In this document: in pieces, positions 62,665-64,000 of the stretch
Position numbering within the stretch: position 1 is the first letter of the stretch
Layout of the letters: each line of letters opens with the position of its first letter
Source of the DNA: Physcomitrium patens
Lineage: Eukaryota; Streptophyta; Bryopsida; Funariales; Funariaceae
DNA length: 64,000 nt
NCBI RefSeq assembly: GCF_000002425.4
Contig: NC_037270.1
Coordinates: 2,393,680-2,457,679 of the forward strand
Reading direction: 5' to 3'
Program-made: the position numbers and the translations under genes
Notes under the pieces: generated by a model
Told to the model about the DNA's origin: nothing
The model's database searches: none
The model's input: only the letters and a program-made list of their open reading frames with translations

Positions 62665-63485
62665 ACCTCAGGAATTTCCTCAGAAAAGTCGAACATGGGA
62701 TGAATACAAAATCCACAGAATTTTCAACCAGTTGCGAAGTCCCACATAGAACTCGGCAACGAATTGGAAAAAAGTTCACTGCAACTACCAACAAAGCCCA
62801 CTCAATCTCGAAGAAATTCTCTGTCTGTTAATTGTCTGTGCCGCCTCGAAATGATGCCTCCAAAACATGATTCGCGTACCTTGCGGGCAAGTTGCCATCC
62901 AGGGGCTTCTTCACAGTAGCTATGCTCTCCACCGTCAGATGCGATCCTTCCGACGAACAAGATATTCAGACACGATTGGTCGTGTTTGGACCAAGGCTTA
63001 GATCACTAGGGACCATCTCAGCCGTCTGTTCCTATGCGCTTGCTCCAACGGACGGCATAGATGGCTTCGAATGGGTTAGTGTGAATAGGGGTCAAGGGAA
63101 ATTCGACCAAACTGTTGGAGCAAACGAGACAGAAGCATAAGACCGAAGGGGGGGCCTCATTAGGGTTAACGTTGTCTCGCTTCCATTGTGAGCTCCACGA
63201 GAGTTGCCGTCCTCATGCGTGGATTGCCTCTGTCGGGCGCTGCGTCGCACGTGATCGACACTCCGTTTTGAGTGGAAGATCCGTTGAAGTAACAACAGCG
63301 TTGCAATTCTCTTCAAGTTCGTTGGATTTTTGTTTGCTTATTTACTTCACCAGGGAAGTGCATTTTTGGCGCGTTTTGGTGGAGGTTGATTGAAACGCAG
63401 GGCTGGTTTTGTGGTCTGTGCCAGAGGGGTTAGCGGAGTTGCTTAGATTTTCAGAGCGAGAGAGAGAGAGAGAGAGCGAGCCACC
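61971..63485. other. Intergenic and promoter/5' UTR region of the DnaJ gene
   Basis: Contains a TTTGT/TTTG repeat (62,083-62,119), poly(T) to 62,150, poly(A) at 62,636-62,660 and a (GA)n run at 63,457-63,478 just before the ATG, a common plant 5' UTR signature. ACGT- and CGTG-like boxes occur at 63,247-63,252. No separate gene supported. Confidence 0.45.
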
Positions 63486-63638
63486 ATGTTCGGGCGTGCG
63501 CCTTCGAAGAAAAGTGATAACTCTAAGTATTATGATGTCCTTGGGGTGCCCAAGAGTGCATCGCAAGATGAGCTTAAGAAGGCTTATAGGAAAGCAGCAA
63601 TTAAGAATCATCCTGACAAGGGCGGAGATCCAGAGAAG
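63486..63638 (+). CDS. DnaJ/Hsp40 type A co-chaperone, exon 1 (gene continues off the window)
   Basis: Hsp40 partner that stimulates the ATPase of cytosolic Hsp70. 51 codons: [20 protein letters not shown] at the start, then [19 protein letters not shown] and [12 protein letters not shown] with the HPD loop intact. The ATG has an excellent context (gccaccATG). The exon ends GAGAAG|gtagcg in phase 0, the same place as exon 1 of the pseudogene at 60,656. The start matches plant ATJ2/ATJ3-type proteins, which continue with a G/F region, four CxxCxGxG zinc motifs and a farnesylated tail; relics of these later exons in the upstream pseudogene support the class. A (GA)n leader precedes it. Confidence 0.9.
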
Positions 63639-64000
63639 GTAGCGTCACATGCGGTTTGAAACTAAGTGCATGACTGTGTTGTGTATTGTGCATTGAGGGT
63701 AGCGGGGGTGTGAGTCGAAGTGTTGTGATTTTTTGAGAAATTTTGGGAAATGTCTGATTTTAGAGGAACCACAGCAGGATCGATACTATTTTAGTGGATT
63801 TTGTGTTGCGGAGGATGATTACTAGGTTGAAGGGTACACGTCTGTCGTTCTTTCGATTTTAATTCCTGCGCAAGAAGAAAAGCTATTTTCCTTTACTACA
63901 CGTGAAGTGTGCACGCTGTGATGGTAGTTGTCACCTTGGAACCTAAGGCGATTGTGCAATCTTCTGTACTTGGTGACTTGAAGGGTCTTGAGTATGTGAT
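63639..64000 (+). other. Intron 1 of the DnaJ gene (partial)
   Basis: Starts gtagcg and is T/G-rich, with no acceptor followed by the expected FKEL codons before the window ends. Longer than the matching intron of the pseudogene (about 250 bp). Confidence 0.7.

Noticed and set aside
62506-62703. 65-codon frame ending in a Lys run
   Set aside because: Built on (GA)n and poly(A) simple sequence.

Overview
The window reads as nuclear DNA of a land plant, most likely a moss or other bryophyte. That placement is inference. It rests on GT-AG spliced plant-type genes (a PICALM/AP180-type clathrin adaptor, a type-A DnaJ, an NB-ARC/leucine-rich-repeat relic), Ty3/gypsy chromoviruses with initiator-Met tRNA primer sites, Ty1/copia and Mutator-like relics, and very AT-rich intergenic DNA full of (TA)n arrays. 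No bacterial operon, CRISPR array or organelle gene was seen. Boundaries were read by eye without database searches.

Layout. 1-26,100 is a pile of retroelement fossils. A gypsy element with an FLDD-type reverse transcriptase runs off the left edge. An eroded chromovirus relic (C) follows, then a chromovirus (A, 6,672-17,540) whose 3' LTR was hit by a younger chromovirus (B, 12,813-17,282) with a 5-bp target duplication. Next come a split LTR, a decayed minisatellite, a minus-strand chromovirus (D, 20,851-24,642) carrying a piece of an A-family copy, and a copia fragment. About 26.1-30.8 kb is a more GC-balanced island with a two-exon gene for a small secreted protein (27,804-28,353, minus). 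30.8-49.1 kb is AT-rich and relic-filled: copia and gypsy fragments, a Mutator-like transposase fossil, an A-family LTR, an NLR pseudogene with eleven 144-bp repeats (41,765-44,880, minus), and a 480-bp foldback element.

49.2-56.1 kb is a GC-rich island with a complete 15-exon gene for an ANTH-domain clathrin assembly protein (49,985-55,295, minus; all exon phases agree; 591 residues). After another AT-rich spacer, 60.0-64.0 kb holds an intron-bearing DnaJ pseudogene (60,498-61,970) about 3 kb upstream of an intact DnaJ exon 1 (63,486-63,638), whose gene leaves the window on the right.

The intact genes are unrelated housekeeping or signalling loci in islands between transposon seas. The observations most worth a second look are: perfect heat-shock-element arrays in the LTR promoters of separate chromovirus families; a conserved extra coding module downstream of the chromodomain in A and B; two related unidentified repeats of about 1.1-1.2 kb, each interrupting an A-family relic; the NLR relic's nearly unbroken 144-bp register; and the small secreted protein with an RGF/GLV-like C-terminus.
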